This document shows positions 8,086 through 16,454 of a DNA stretch of 64,000 nt, in pieces (position 1 is the first letter of the stretch; every line of letters begins with the position of its first letter). The stretch lies in NCBI GenBank assembly GCA_017302435.1, contig JAFLDL010000009.1, positions 43,652 through 107,651 on the forward strand, written 5' to 3'. The position numbers and the translations under genes were made by a program. This DNA is from Candidatus Accumulibacter necessarius. Its GTDB lineage: Bacteria; Pseudomonadota; Gammaproteobacteria; Burkholderiales; Rhodocyclaceae. The notes beneath the pieces were generated by a model. It had not been told where the DNA came from, ran no database searches, and saw only the letters and a program-made list of their open reading frames with translations.

Positions 8086-9318
8086 CTACGCCGAGGTTCC
8101 GGCGCGCCTGCGATAAGCGGCAAGAAAACGCGCGATGCGGGCAATGGCGTCGCGCAGATCGTCTTCATAGGGCAGGAAGACGAGGCGGAAATGATCAGGT
8201 GCTGGCCAGTTGAAGCCGCTGCCCTGGACCAGCAGTACGCGCTCTTCCTGCAGCAGTTCGGCAATGAAGTCCTGGTCATTGTCGATCGGATAGATCTCGG
8301 GATCGAGCCGCGGAAACATGTAAAGCGCCGCTTTCGGCTTGACGCAACTGACCCCGGGGATGGCGGTGATCAGGGCATGTGCCAGGTCGCGCTGGCGGCA
8401 CATGCGGCCACCCGGCGCGACCAGGTCGTCGATGCTCTGATAGCCGCCAAGCGCGGTCTGAATCGCGTGCTGCGCCGGCACGTTGGCGCACAGTCGCATC
8501 GAGGCGAGCATGTCGAGGCCCTCGATATAGTCGCGCGCCTCGCGCAGGTCGCCGGAAACGACCATCCAGCCGGCACGATAACCGCAGGAGCGGTAGTTCT
8601 TCGAAAGGCCGTTGAAGGTCACCGTCAGCACGTCCTCCGACAGTGAGGCGATCGCCGTATGCGTGGCGCCGTCGTAGAGCACCTTGTCGTACACCTCGTC
8701 GGCGTAGATGATCAGGTCGTGTTCGCGCGCGATGGCGACCAGGTCGCGCAGCACGCTCTCCGGATACAGCGCACCGGTCGGGTTGTTCGGGTTGATCACC
8801 ACCAAGGCGCGGGTTCTTGGCGTAATCCTGGCTCTCAGGTCGTCGAGGTCGGGCAGCCACTCGTTCCCTTCGTCACAGAGGTAGTGACACGGCGTACCGC
8901 TCGACAGGCTCACGGCAGCCGTCCATAAAGGATAGTCGGGCGCCGGTACCAGCACTTCGTCGCCGGCATTGAGGAGGGCGTTCATCGCCATCACGATCAG
9001 CTCCGATACGCCATTGCCGATGTAGATGTCCTCGAGCGTCACCCCCTTGATGTGCTTCTGCTGCGTGTAATGCATGACCGCCTTGCGCGCCGAGAAGATG
9101 CCCTTCGAATCCGAATAACCCGCCGCATTCGGCAGGTTGCGGATCATGTCGAGCTGGATCTCCTCGGGCGCCTCGAAGCCAAAAGCGGCGAGGTTGCCGA
9201 TGTTCAGCTTGATGATGTGGTGACCGTCGTCCTCCATCTGCCTGGCCTTCTGCAGCACGGCGCCGCGGATGTCGTAGCAGACGTTGTCGAGCTTGTTCGA
9301 TTTGAGTACCGTTTTCAT
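8086..9318 (-). CDS. alaA: PLP-dependent alanine aminotransferase (AlaA/YfbQ type)
   Basis: A 410-residue class I/II aminotransferase of fold type I. The PLP-binding lysine is in FNGLSKNYRSCGYRAGWM, a signature of the AlaA (YfbQ) group, which makes alanine from pyruvate and glutamate. VINPNNPTGALY, IYADEVYDKVLYD and the C-terminal Arg in HFRLVFLPYEDD complete the active site. Ten bp separate it from the upstream alaC-like gene, and hom follows, so the three are probably one leftward operon. The length matches YfbQ (about 405 residues). Substrate range beyond alanine/glutamate is not readable from sequence. Confidence 0.9.
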   Translation of the reverse strand: MKTVLKSNKLDNVCYDIRGAVLQKARQMEDDGHHIIKLNIGNLAAFGFEAPEEIQLDMIRNLPNAAGYSDSKGIFSARKAVMHYTQQKHIKGVTLEDIYIGNGVSELIVMAMNALLNAGDEVLVPAPDYPLWTAAVSLSSGTPCHYLCDEGNEWLPDLDDLRARITPRTRALVVINPNNPTGALYPESVLRDLVAIAREHDLIIYADEVYDKVLYDGATHTAIASLSEDVLTVTFNGLSKNYRSCGYRAGWMVVSGDLREARDYIEGLDMLASMRLCANVPAQHAIQTALGGYQSIDDLVAPGGRMCRQRDLAHALITAIPGVSCVKPKAALYMFPRLDPEIYPIDNDQDFIAELLQEERVLLVQGSGFNWPAPDHFRLVFLPYEDDLRDAIARIARFLAAYRRRAGTSA

Positions 9319-9327
9319 CGTCCTGGC

Positions 9328-10512
9328 CTAGAGCAGGCCGTCCTTCCTGAACATGTCCTTGATGCCGCGAACGGCCTGGCGTGTGCGCTCCTCGTTTTCG
9401 ATCAGCGCGAAACGAACGTGATCGTCGCCATACTCGCCGAAACCGACGCCGGGCGACACGGCAACCTTTGCCTCGCCGAGCAGCTTCTTGGCGAATTCGA
9501 GCGAGCCCATCTGCTGGTAAGCTGCGGGAATCTTCGCCCAGATGTACATCGAGGCCCTGGGTATTTCGACCATCCAGCCGGCTTCGTGCAGCCCTTTGGC
9601 GAGCACGTTGCGACGGCCCTGATAGAGCTGGCGAACTTCCTCGACGCAGTCCTGCGGACCGTCGAGGGCGATCACCGAAGCGACCTGGATCGGCGTGAAG
9701 GTGCCGTAGTCGTGATAGCTCTTGATGCGCACCAGCGCGTTGCACAGTTCCTGGTTGCCGACCATATAGCCGACCCGCCAACCGGCCATGCTGTAGCTCT
9801 TCGACATGGTGAAGAACTCCACGGCGATCTCGCGCGCGCCGGGAACCTGCATGATCGAAGGTGCCTGGTAGCCATCGAAGACGATATCGGCGTAAGCGAG
9901 ATCATGGACCACGAGGATGTCGTGCTGCCGGGCCAAGGCGATGATGCGCTCGAAAAACTCGAGGTCTACACAGCGCGCGGTCGGATTGCTCGGAAAACCG
10001 AGAATCATCATTTTTGGCTTCGGAATCGACTCGCGGATGGCCCGCTGAACCTCCTCGATAAAGTCGACATCCGGCGTCATGCGTACCGAGCGAATGTCGG
10101 CGCCGGCGATGATCGCTCCATAGATATGGATCGGGTACGACGGGTTGGGCACCAGAACCGTATCACCACGGTCCAGCGTGGCGAGCATCAGATGCGCGAG
10201 ACCTTCCTTCGAGCCGATGGTCACCACCGCCTCGGTCTCCGGGTCGAAGCTGACGTCATAGCGTCGCCGATACCAGTCGCAAATCGCCCGGCGGAGGCGC
10301 GGAATACCTTTGGAGATCGAGTAGCCATGCGTGTTCTCACGCAGCGCCGCCTCGACCAGCTTGTCGGTGATGTGCTGCGGCGTCGGACCATCGGGGTTGC
10401 CCATGCTCATGTCGATGATGTCCTCGCCGCGCCGGCGTGCGGCCATCTTCAGCTCGGCGGTGATGCTGAAGACGTAGGGTGGCAAACGTTCGATGCGGGG
10501 AAAGTCTCTCAT
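9328..10512 (-). CDS. alaC: PLP-dependent alanine aminotransferase (AlaC type)
   Basis: A 394-residue class I/II aminotransferase. The start at ATG 10512 ([15 protein letters not shown]) is chosen over an in-frame start at 10575 because the family begins there and the extra residues look non-coding. Features: [14 protein letters not shown] near the N terminus, [28 protein letters not shown], and the PLP lysine in [18 protein letters not shown], which is the AlaC pattern. It makes alanine from pyruvate with glutamate as donor. It is the first gene of the apparent alaC-alaA-hom unit. Having both alanine aminotransferases adjacent suggests an amino-nitrogen distribution role. Confidence 0.92.
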   Translation of the reverse strand: MRDFPRIERLPPYVFSITAELKMAARRRGEDIIDMSMGNPDGPTPQHITDKLVEAALRENTHGYSISKGIPRLRRAICDWYRRRYDVSFDPETEAVVTIGSKEGLAHLMLATLDRGDTVLVPNPSYPIHIYGAIIAGADIRSVRMTPDVDFIEEVQRAIRESIPKPKMMILGFPSNPTARCVDLEFFERIIALARQHDILVVHDLAYADIVFDGYQAPSIMQVPGAREIAVEFFTMSKSYSMAGWRVGYMVGNQELCNALVRIKSYHDYGTFTPIQVASVIALDGPQDCVEEVRQLYQGRRNVLAKGLHEAGWMVEIPRASMYIWAKIPAAYQQMGSLEFAKKLLGEAKVAVSPGVGFGEYGDDHVRFALIENEERTRQAVRGIKDMFRKDGLL

Positions 10513-10642
10513 GATCCAGGCTCGGGAAATGGTCAACGCTACTCGCCGCGATCGACCGTAGTTGGCACAACGCATCGATCGACACCCGTCGCAGCGGAGC
10601 CAGCAGTCGCTGTCACCCTCTGAACGCGATTGGCAAAAAAGC

Positions 10643-10648
10643 TATAAT
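10643..10648 (+). promoter_or_regulatory. Probable -10 box of the Mth938-like gene
   Basis: A perfect TATAAT lies 33 bp before ATG 10681 in an A-rich stretch. No convincing -35 is at ideal spacing, so only the -10 is annotated. Confidence 0.4.
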
Positions 10649-10680
10649 CGTACTTCAACGCAATGTGCACCGCAATTTTC

Positions 10681-11052
10681 ATGAAACTGCAGCTCGACAA
10701 GACCGATGGTTTGAACACCTTCACCGCTTACGGTGAGGGCTACGTCTGCGTCAATGGTGTCCGTCACAACTGCAATCTGGCCGTGTTGCCCGATCGCCTG
10801 CTACCGAACTGGACAAAGGCGACCTTCGAAACACTGAGCGTTGCCGACCTCGAAGTTCTCGCCGCACTCGATGCCGAGATCATCCTGCTCGGCACCGGCA
10901 ACCGCCTGCGCTTCCCGGCCCCGAACCTTCTGCGACCGCTGGCTCGCGCGCAGAAGGGGCTCGAAGTGATGGATCTGCCGGCCGCCTGCCGCACCTACAA
11001 CGTCTTGATGGGTGAAGGCCGCAAGGTCGCCGTCGGCCTCCTCCTTGTCTGA
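10681..11052 (+). CDS. Mth938-like domain protein (DUF498)
   Basis: A 123-residue protein starting MKLQLDKTDGLNTFTAYGEGYV. It has the small Mth938 alpha/beta fold also seen in the human complex I assembly factor NDUFAF3. Conserved family features are the ...LNTFTAYGEGYVCVNG start, EIILLGTGNRLRFP in the middle and the C-terminal GLEVMDLPAACRTYNVLMGEGRKVAVGLLL. Length is normal. A start at 10663 is possible but less likely, because the conserved domain begins at 10681. It is followed after 57 bp by the ArnD-like gene. The biochemical role of bacterial members is unknown to me. Confidence 0.88.
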   Translation: MKLQLDKTDGLNTFTAYGEGYVCVNGVRHNCNLAVLPDRLLPNWTKATFETLSVADLEVLAALDAEIILLGTGNRLRFPAPNLLRPLARAQKGLEVMDLPAACRTYNVLMGEGRKVAVGLLLV

Positions 11053-11109
11053 CTGCTGTCCGCAGTCGACGGCTTCTTCCGCCCCCACTCAGCCACGGCT
11101 TCCCCTCCG

Positions 11110-11985
11110 ATGAAGCGCATTGCCCTCAAGATCGACGTCGACACCTGCCGTGGCACACTTTTCGGTGTGCCAGCGCTGATCGAACTGCTGCAGCGGCATG
11201 AGGCATCGGGCACTTTCTTCTTCTCACTCGGTCCCGACACCAGCGGTCGGGAAGCACGCCGGTTTTCACCAGGCCGCTACTACGACCTCGTCACGCGCCT
11301 CTACGGGCTGCTCCTGCCGGTACCCGATATCGGGGTTCGCGGCGCCGACCGCATGCGGCAGGCGCGCGATGCCGGTTTTGAAGTCGGCATCCATGCCTGG
11401 CATCGTGTGCGCTGGGAAAAGCTCGTCCCGACTGCCGACAACGCCTGGATTGAAGCCGAAATGGAACAGGCCAGCCGGCGTTTTGCCGCGGTTTTTGGTG
11501 CGCAGGCACAAGCCCATGCTGCGCCTGGCTGGCGAATGAATCGTCATGCCCTGCGCCTGACGCAGCGCCTCGGCTTCTGCTATGCCAGTGATTGCCGGGG
11601 GAATTTCCCCTTCATTCCGGTCGTTGATGGGGAACTCGTGCACTGTCCGCAGGTTCCGACAACGCTGCCCACGCTTGACGAACTCCTCGTCAGCGAAACG
11701 ACTTCTGCCGCCCAGGCAGCCGAGCGAATTCTCGCCGAATCCGCCAGCATCGACGGCGACCACGTATTCACCTTGCGTGCCGAGCTTGAGGGAATGAAGT
11801 ACAAGGGTGCGTTCGAGGAACTGCTCGTCGGTTGGACGAGAAGGGGTTATCGACTGGTCGCCTTGCGCGATCTGCTCAGCTCGCAAAACATCGCCACCCT
11901 GCCGCGCCACACCGTCGTTTTTGCCGAGATGCCGGGTCGCTTCGGCCAGCGAATGACACAGGGGCCCGCTTTCCTGGATACTTGA
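11110..11985 (+). CDS. Polysaccharide deacetylase family protein, ArnD-like
   Basis: A 291-residue NodB-fold deacetylase. The opening KRIALKIDVDTCRGTLFGVPALIELL, GTFFFSLGPD, GFEVGIHAWHRVRWE and AAPGWRMNRHALRL follow the ArnD pattern; ArnD deformylates undecaprenyl-phosphate-4-formamido-arabinose during polymyxin-resistance lipid A modification. Metal ligands would be Asp in KIDVDT and His in HAWHR. No other arn genes are in the window, so the substrate may differ. It runs in the same direction as the Mth938-like gene and ends just before a bidirectional-looking hairpin. Confidence 0.85.
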   Translation: MKRIALKIDVDTCRGTLFGVPALIELLQRHEASGTFFFSLGPDTSGREARRFSPGRYYDLVTRLYGLLLPVPDIGVRGADRMRQARDAGFEVGIHAWHRVRWEKLVPTADNAWIEAEMEQASRRFAAVFGAQAQAHAAPGWRMNRHALRLTQRLGFCYASDCRGNFPFIPVVDGELVHCPQVPTTLPTLDELLVSETTSAAQAAERILAESASIDGDHVFTLRAELEGMKYKGAFEELLVGWTRRGYRLVALRDLLSSQNIATLPRHTVVFAEMPGRFGQRMTQGPAFLDT

Positions 11986-11990
11986 ATGAA

Positions 11991-12014
11991 CAAGGGCGGC
12001 CGGAGCCGCCCTTG
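11991..12014. terminator. Hairpin between convergent genes
   Basis: A perfect 10-bp inverted repeat (CAAGGGCGGC / GCCGCCCTTG) with a CGGA loop lies between the convergent arnD-like and BI-1 family genes. The minus-strand side is followed by TTCATTC, a modest T-rich tail. It probably terminates the leftward BI-1 gene less than the rightward one can be judged; direction is uncertain. Confidence 0.55.
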
Positions 12015-12036
12015 CCTGTCAGACCACCGGATTCGA

Positions 12037-12729
12037 TCAGTCGCGATCGCCGCTGAAGACCATCAGCAGGTTGAGCAGGCTGACAAAGACGTTGTAGATG
12101 TCGAGATAGACCGCCAGCGTCGCCGAAATGTAGTTGTCCTCGCCGCCGTTAACAATCCGGCTGATGTCATAGAGGATGTAGGCCGAGAAGATCATCACGG
12201 CAATCGCCGAGATGGTCAGCGACAAGGCCGGAATCTGGAAGAAGATATTGGCCAGCGCTGCCAGCAGAATGACGACCATGCCGATGAACAGGAACTTGCC
12301 CATGAAGCTGAAGTCTTTCCTGGTCACCGTCGCCACGCCTGCGAGCGAGAAGAAGATCACCCCGGTACCGCCGGCAGCCATGGCGATCAGCGAACCGCCG
12401 TTGCTGAAGCCGAGCGCCACCTGCAGGATGCGTGACAGCATCAGGCCCATGAAGAAGGTGAAAGCCAGCAACAGCACCACCCCCATGCCCCTGTTCTTGG
12501 TCCGCTCGATGCCCCACATGAAGCCGAAGGCGATACCGAGGAAGAGCAGGAACGACATGAACGGGCTGCCGGACATGAACGAGAATTGCATCTGTACGCC
12601 GACCAGTGCGCCGAGAACGGTCGGCACCATGGTCAGGGCGAGCATCATGAAGGTATTGCGCAGGACGCGGTTCTGTTGCAGCGCTAGCTCGCCGCTGGCC
12701 TGGCCTGTCATCTGAAACTGGGGTTGCAT
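12037..12729 (-). CDS. Bax inhibitor-1 / YccA family membrane protein
   Basis: A 230-residue, strongly hydrophobic protein with about seven transmembrane segments. Visible segments include TFMMLALTMVPTVLGALVG, FMSFLLFLGIAFGFMWG, VVLLLAFTFFMGLML and LFIGMVVILLAALANIFF. It belongs to the Bax inhibitor-1 (TMBIM) family, close to E. coli YccA, which modulates the FtsH membrane protease. The C-terminal YDISRIVNGGEDNYISATLAVYLD carries the two conserved acidic positions linked to pH-sensitive ion leak in BsYetJ. A likely ribosome site (GAGGAAC) precedes ATG 12729. It appears to be a single-gene unit. Confidence 0.92.
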   Translation of the reverse strand: MQPQFQMTGQASGELALQQNRVLRNTFMMLALTMVPTVLGALVGVQMQFSFMSGSPFMSFLLFLGIAFGFMWGIERTKNRGMGVVLLLAFTFFMGLMLSRILQVALGFSNGGSLIAMAAGGTGVIFFSLAGVATVTRKDFSFMGKFLFIGMVVILLAALANIFFQIPALSLTISAIAVMIFSAYILYDISRIVNGGEDNYISATLAVYLDIYNVFVSLLNLLMVFSGDRD

Positions 12730-12945
12730 CGTGTTCCTCCTGTGTATGGAAATGCGACTACGGCCCTAAGACTAGCCAAATAGGAAAAAAGTTTCAATGC
12801 TGGCAGTTCCTTGGCGAGCAAGGCCGTAGGGTGTCAGCGGGTCGCTGGTGGCTCTGGAACATCAGTGGCCATGCTATCATTCGCGTCGCACCGACGCGTG
12901 GCAGTGGCCTGAACCGGCTGCGAGTCGAGTCAGTGGGGATGTGCA

Positions 12946-13033
12946 GGAAGCGTGGCAGAGTGGTCGATTGCACCGGTCTTGAAAACCGGCAACGGGCAAC
13001 CGTTCGTGAGTTCGAATCTCACCGCTTCCGCCA
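12946..13033 (+). tRNA. tRNA-Ser (anticodon TGA)
   Basis: An 88-nt cloverleaf with encoded CCA. Acceptor stem GGAAGCG/CGCTTCC, discriminator G, and anticodon stem CCGGT/ACCGG with loop CTTGAAA (anticodon TGA) are all present. A long variable arm (AACGG...CCGTT) is typical of tRNA-Ser. The T arm is GTGAG-TTCGAAT-CTCAC. Its last 13 bases before the terminal A are repeated at 34242-34254, marking it as the attachment site of the adjacent island. Confidence 0.97.
13020..13032 (+). repeat. attL: 13-bp direct repeat in the tRNA-Ser 3' end
   Basis: CACCGCTTCCGCC, identical to 34242-34254. It covers part of the T and acceptor stems, as is common for P4-type integrases, so the tRNA stays intact after insertion. 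Confidence 0.85.
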
Positions 13034-13369
13034 TATACGACATGTAACAAAATGATTATTATGGAGTTCGTGTCTTAGTTGTATTGTCGACTATCAATTC
13101 GACTATCAATTAGTGGCCTGGTTGGTAGGCTGTCGCCGTTTCGCCAGCGCCGACTATAGAGTTCTGCATTCGGCAATAGGGACAGTCCATCGCGACGGAC
13201 AGCTTTGGCGACAGCTTCCTTTTCAATCGTACGATTTGGGTGGAAAAGGTCACGGTCCGGATCGGCGCCGAGTCGGCGCCAACAACCAGAGGGTAACGTA
13301 CGATGTTCATTTGCCATGAATTAGTCGCAGCGGTCTGTGCGTGGCTCGAGTCTGCGGCGGCACGAACAG
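13034..13369. other. Left end of island: integrase-site region, no clear gene
   Basis: A 336-bp stretch after the tRNA. It holds the tandem 12-bp repeat at 13087-13110. A minus-strand frame (13110-13310, 66 codons) contains a CPYC motif within KLSVAMDCPYCRMQNS, which might be the zinc-ribbon remnant of a larger gene. It lacks a persuasive ribosome site, so I do not call it a gene. Confidence 0.4.
13087..13110. repeat. Tandem 12-bp repeats, likely integrase arm sites (left)
   Basis: Two perfect adjacent copies of TCGACTATCAAT. The ACTATCAA core, with the same 12-bp spacing, recurs just inside the right end (34101-34120). This arrangement suggests arm-type integrase binding sites. Confidence 0.6.
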
Positions 13370-15346
13370 TCAGGTCATCTGAAGCGCCAGCTCCGGGTGA
13401 AGTTCGCGTTTCTCAGGGATAGCCAGGTCGACGTCTGCAGGGATTGGCGGATTGCTTTCTATGGTCAGCGCCCATTTCGGGATCGCAAGGCAATCTGAAA
13501 TTCGATCTCGTATGCGCTCTGGGCTGACTCTTCTCCGTCGAGTCATTCCCGACCAGGCGTTCGGCTCCCTATCAACTGCGTTGCGCATAAGTTCAACTCC
13601 GTCAAGCGTGACTGAGCGAACCTCATGAGTTGGATGTGCCCCTTCGAAGGGCTGCGGTGCATCGTCTGCGGGTTGGGACACGGGCGCCGAATTAACACGG
13701 ATCAACTTGCGGGTACGGTCCCCAGGCATGAACGTGAGGCGAGCCCTGTGATCGCGCAAGTGATAGGTGATGAATTCCAGAGCATCAGAGAATTCTCCAT
13801 TTGTGACTATTGAGAGTGGCTTGTCGGCGTTGGTGAACTTGGCACCGTCACGGAACTCGCCGCGGGAGTCGAAATACACCTCGAAGAGCATACCGGCGAG
13901 CAAGTGCTGTGCAGTCTCCAGGGGGAGTTGGTGGAGTTGCGTTTCGAGCCCAGCCATAAACTCCATCGCCTTCTGAGAGTTGCCGCAAGCCGCTTGATAT
14001 ATGTTGCGGCCGAGGACGAACCACGACGAGGGAGGGAACTCATCCTGCCGGATAGTGCGAATCTTTGTGATCGCGGGATTCTGGGTGTACCAATTCATGG
14101 ACTTCAGGGCGCGAATAATCTCGTTGATATCCGAAGGCGCGTCTGCCTGGTACTCGCAGTCCCGGAGCGCGGCCTGGTCGTACTGAAGCCGGGGTAGGAC
14201 GGGTTCGACAGGTACGGCCAGCACCACTTCAGGAGGTGGTACAACCGGCACCGCCGGACCGCCGGGCAGCAAATCGTTGCCGGGGGGCACTGGCTGAGCT
14301 TCGACAGGCAATGGGACCTCTCTGCCGGTTGCTTCGATCGGCTGCCCATTGGTGGGCGCTTCTGGCTCATCGGCAGTGGGTGGCAGTGGCGCCGACTGCT
14401 CGATGTTGATCTGAATCGCTGCTGCCAAGTGAGAGAAAGGAGCGGGATTGGCCCTTGACAAGCCTTCAACTAGGGTGTCGATGGTGGTGATCGTGATGTT
14501 GGCATGACCAGTCGCACGGCGGAACTCAACTACGAGTCTTGGATCTGCGAGCTTGATTTCGGGCGGTGAATTGCTCACTGCCTTGCGGACGCCTCGTACC
14601 AATTCCATACGCATCTTCGGCGCATATACCCAGTCATTCTTCTCGTCCCTGCTAATGAAAAGAATATGCGGAAAGGTCGTCGCACTGCTGGTGGATTTTT
14701 CGAGTATCTCGAACCATATGATGAGATCGCCAAGGCGATTCTCAGGCTTGCCTTCGTCACGAAAGCCTGGCGGGAGCCTGTGTTCAAACCGCCCGGGGCC
14801 TTCTTGAGTCGCACGAACGCACAGGGCGGCAAGATCAGAGTCGAGAATAGTTGGCGACAGGTGCGCCTCAATCTGTTGGTGTATGACCCCTGAGTCAAAG
14901 TCCTGCGAGAATACCCGCGTAAACGGGGCCAGAGCATCGATGGCGTTGCGGAATCCTGCAACAAAGGCCGCGCGATCGCCGGAAAAACTGATCCTTCGCA
15001 GTGAGGCATCATCAACAAACAATGATGCTGTTTCGAAGAGGCCATTGAGGAGTTTCGTGGCCTGATCTGCCTCCTTTTTCTTAGGCGTGTAAGAGTCGAG
15101 CGTCTTTGACGTTACTCTGGACAGGTACTCGTTGGCAGCCCATGCCGGAACGACCAATCGGTTGGAGGTTGCCATTGCGTCTGACCAAACAAAGAACTCA
15201 CGTCGCGCTGCTTCGTGCAGCTTATAGAGATACGAGAGGATATTGGTATCAAGAAAGATGAGCGTTTGAGGATCGTTTGCAAGGGCAGCAATTTCGCCGA
15301 TATGCTCGTCAACGGTCTTATCGATCACATGATGACCAAACAACAT
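13370..15346 (-). CDS. Large PIN-like domain protein (PIN_8/DUF4935 type), candidate defence nuclease
   Basis: A 658-residue protein. Residues about 30-270 match the PIN-like DUF4935 pattern: TLIFLDTNILSYLYKLHEAARREF with the first catalytic Asp, WAANEYLSRV with the Glu, RLPPGFRDEGKPENRLGDLIIWFEIL, and HILFISRDEKNDWVYAPK with a late Asp. The next ~120 residues are low-complexity and proline-rich (LPPTADEPEAPTNGQP and PVEAQPVPPGNDLLPGGPA), a flexible linker. Residues about 400-560 form a second globular part I do not recognise (MNWYTQNPAITKI, AAQHLLAGMLFEVYFDSRGEFR). DUF4935-type proteins often sit in defence islands, so an RNA- or DNA-cleaving abortive role is plausible but inferred. It stands alone and leftward at the island's left end. 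Confidence 0.78.
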   Translation of the reverse strand: MLFGHHVIDKTVDEHIGEIAALANDPQTLIFLDTNILSYLYKLHEAARREFFVWSDAMATSNRLVVPAWAANEYLSRVTSKTLDSYTPKKKEADQATKLLNGLFETASLFVDDASLRRISFSGDRAAFVAGFRNAIDALAPFTRVFSQDFDSGVIHQQIEAHLSPTILDSDLAALCVRATQEGPGRFEHRLPPGFRDEGKPENRLGDLIIWFEILEKSTSSATTFPHILFISRDEKNDWVYAPKMRMELVRGVRKAVSNSPPEIKLADPRLVVEFRRATGHANITITTIDTLVEGLSRANPAPFSHLAAAIQINIEQSAPLPPTADEPEAPTNGQPIEATGREVPLPVEAQPVPPGNDLLPGGPAVPVVPPPEVVLAVPVEPVLPRLQYDQAALRDCEYQADAPSDINEIIRALKSMNWYTQNPAITKIRTIRQDEFPPSSWFVLGRNIYQAACGNSQKAMEFMAGLETQLHQLPLETAQHLLAGMLFEVYFDSRGEFRDGAKFTNADKPLSIVTNGEFSDALEFITYHLRDHRARLTFMPGDRTRKLIRVNSAPVSQPADDAPQPFEGAHPTHEVRSVTLDGVELMRNAVDREPNAWSGMTRRRRVSPERIRDRISDCLAIPKWALTIESNPPIPADVDLAIPEKRELHPELALQMT

Positions 15347-15680
15347 TTGATGCCTCCCTTGCCCTCGTTCTTGATGGCGCTGCGCTCTGGCAGCACAAGG
15401 GCATAGTACTCCCCTACGAGGCAGGCGCGGCGGTTATCATTACTTCCACCGGTTAATCCAAACTGATTCCGCATCCGATCCTGCTCTGCAAGCGAAACGC
15501 CCAGGGTTTGCGGGATGCCACGGTGCCAGTATCCGAACCTTGGGCCAAGGCAGGCTCTGTTCCAAGACGTTTGAGCTGAACGACGGCTTTGAGGTGATCT
15601 CATTTGACGCCTTGTGCGGCTGCTTAGGGTCGGCTATCGCCGTCCCACCAGCGCCGGCTTTCGGCTTTTGCCAAACAGAT
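15347..15680. other. Intergenic stretch in island, no supported gene
   Basis: 334 bp with two overlapping minus-strand frames (15325-15603 and 15440-15715) that show no family motif or ribosome site. It must carry the leftward promoter of the PIN-domain gene. It might be the decayed tail of something older, but I cannot support that. Confidence 0.35.
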
Positions 15681-16337
15681 TCAGCCATCCCGGCCCACGT
15701 CATCAAGCGGATCAAGCCCCAAGTTTGCCATCCGCCGCTTCATCAGCCCAAGCCGTTCGGCCATACCCATCCATGACGCATTGGCGAAAGCATCATGCTC
15801 CGCTTTCAGCTGTTCAAAGGAGCGCCAGTGCATGCCCGCCGGTTTGCCGCCTTCGCGGTTGATGATGCCCGGTTGCCAACCCAAACGCTGCCTGATCTTC
15901 TCCGCCTGCCGCCGCGCACGATCGTCCTCCGCTTCTCGCTGACTCGCATAGACCAGACGGTAGCAGTGGCGACAGGCAAACAGTCTGCCGGGACCGTAGA
16001 CAACGGCGACGCGCCGACCGCAGGACGGACAGATCCACCAGCGCCTTGTCGCCCCGTAGCTGCAGGGCGTGTGATCGAAGCGAACCGGCTGTTCGACATC
16101 CTGCCAGGTTTCGTCATCACCGCCGCGGTGTCGGTAGAGAAGAATGACGCGATCAACTTCCACCCGACCCTGGATGTTGGCTACCGCACGGCCATCGACG
16201 GTCCACTCCCACCCAAAGCATTGCCCTTGGATCAGGACGCCGGCCCGTTGCAGCCTGCGTATGTCGAGCGGCGTCGAGTCTTCAGTGGTGCGCTTCGCGC
16301 CGTAATGCCAGCGTCGCCCGCTGCCGATACCGCCCAT
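15681..16337 (-). CDS. Zinc-ribbon hypothetical protein of mobile elements
   Basis: A 218-residue protein starting MGGIGSGRRWHYGAKRTTED, a start motif I know from many uncharacterised proteins on proteobacterial islands; ATG 16337 is therefore preferred to 16412. The middle carries two zinc-binding pairs, WICPSCGRRV and ACRHCYRLVY, about 17 residues apart, forming a zinc ribbon. A basic, charged helix (REAEDDRARRQAEKIRQRLGW) follows. It probably binds nucleic acid; nothing more specific can be said. It is the last gene of the leftward block that starts with the AlpA-like regulator. Confidence 0.75.
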   Translation of the reverse strand: MGGIGSGRRWHYGAKRTTEDSTPLDIRRLQRAGVLIQGQCFGWEWTVDGRAVANIQGRVEVDRVILLYRHRGGDDETWQDVEQPVRFDHTPCSYGATRRWWICPSCGRRVAVVYGPGRLFACRHCYRLVYASQREAEDDRARRQAEKIRQRLGWQPGIINREGGKPAGMHWRSFEQLKAEHDAFANASWMGMAERLGLMKRRMANLGLDPLDDVGRDG

Positions 16338-16454
16338 TTTCTTGCTCCCGGATTCTACCGAAATCATCAGGCAATTCTGCTGGATCATTGTTGCCTGAAT
16401 CTGCTGAAACACTTGTCCTGCCTAGCATTGCGCCGGTTTCGATGGTGTTGCATT

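Noticed and set aside
9052-10623. 523-codon plus-strand frame across the aminotransferases
   Set aside because: Antisense shadow of two well-identified aminotransferase genes.
13110-13310. 66-codon minus-strand frame with a CPYC motif at the island's left end
   Set aside because: A single CxxC pair and no ribosome site or matching family; kept only as a remark on the intergenic region.
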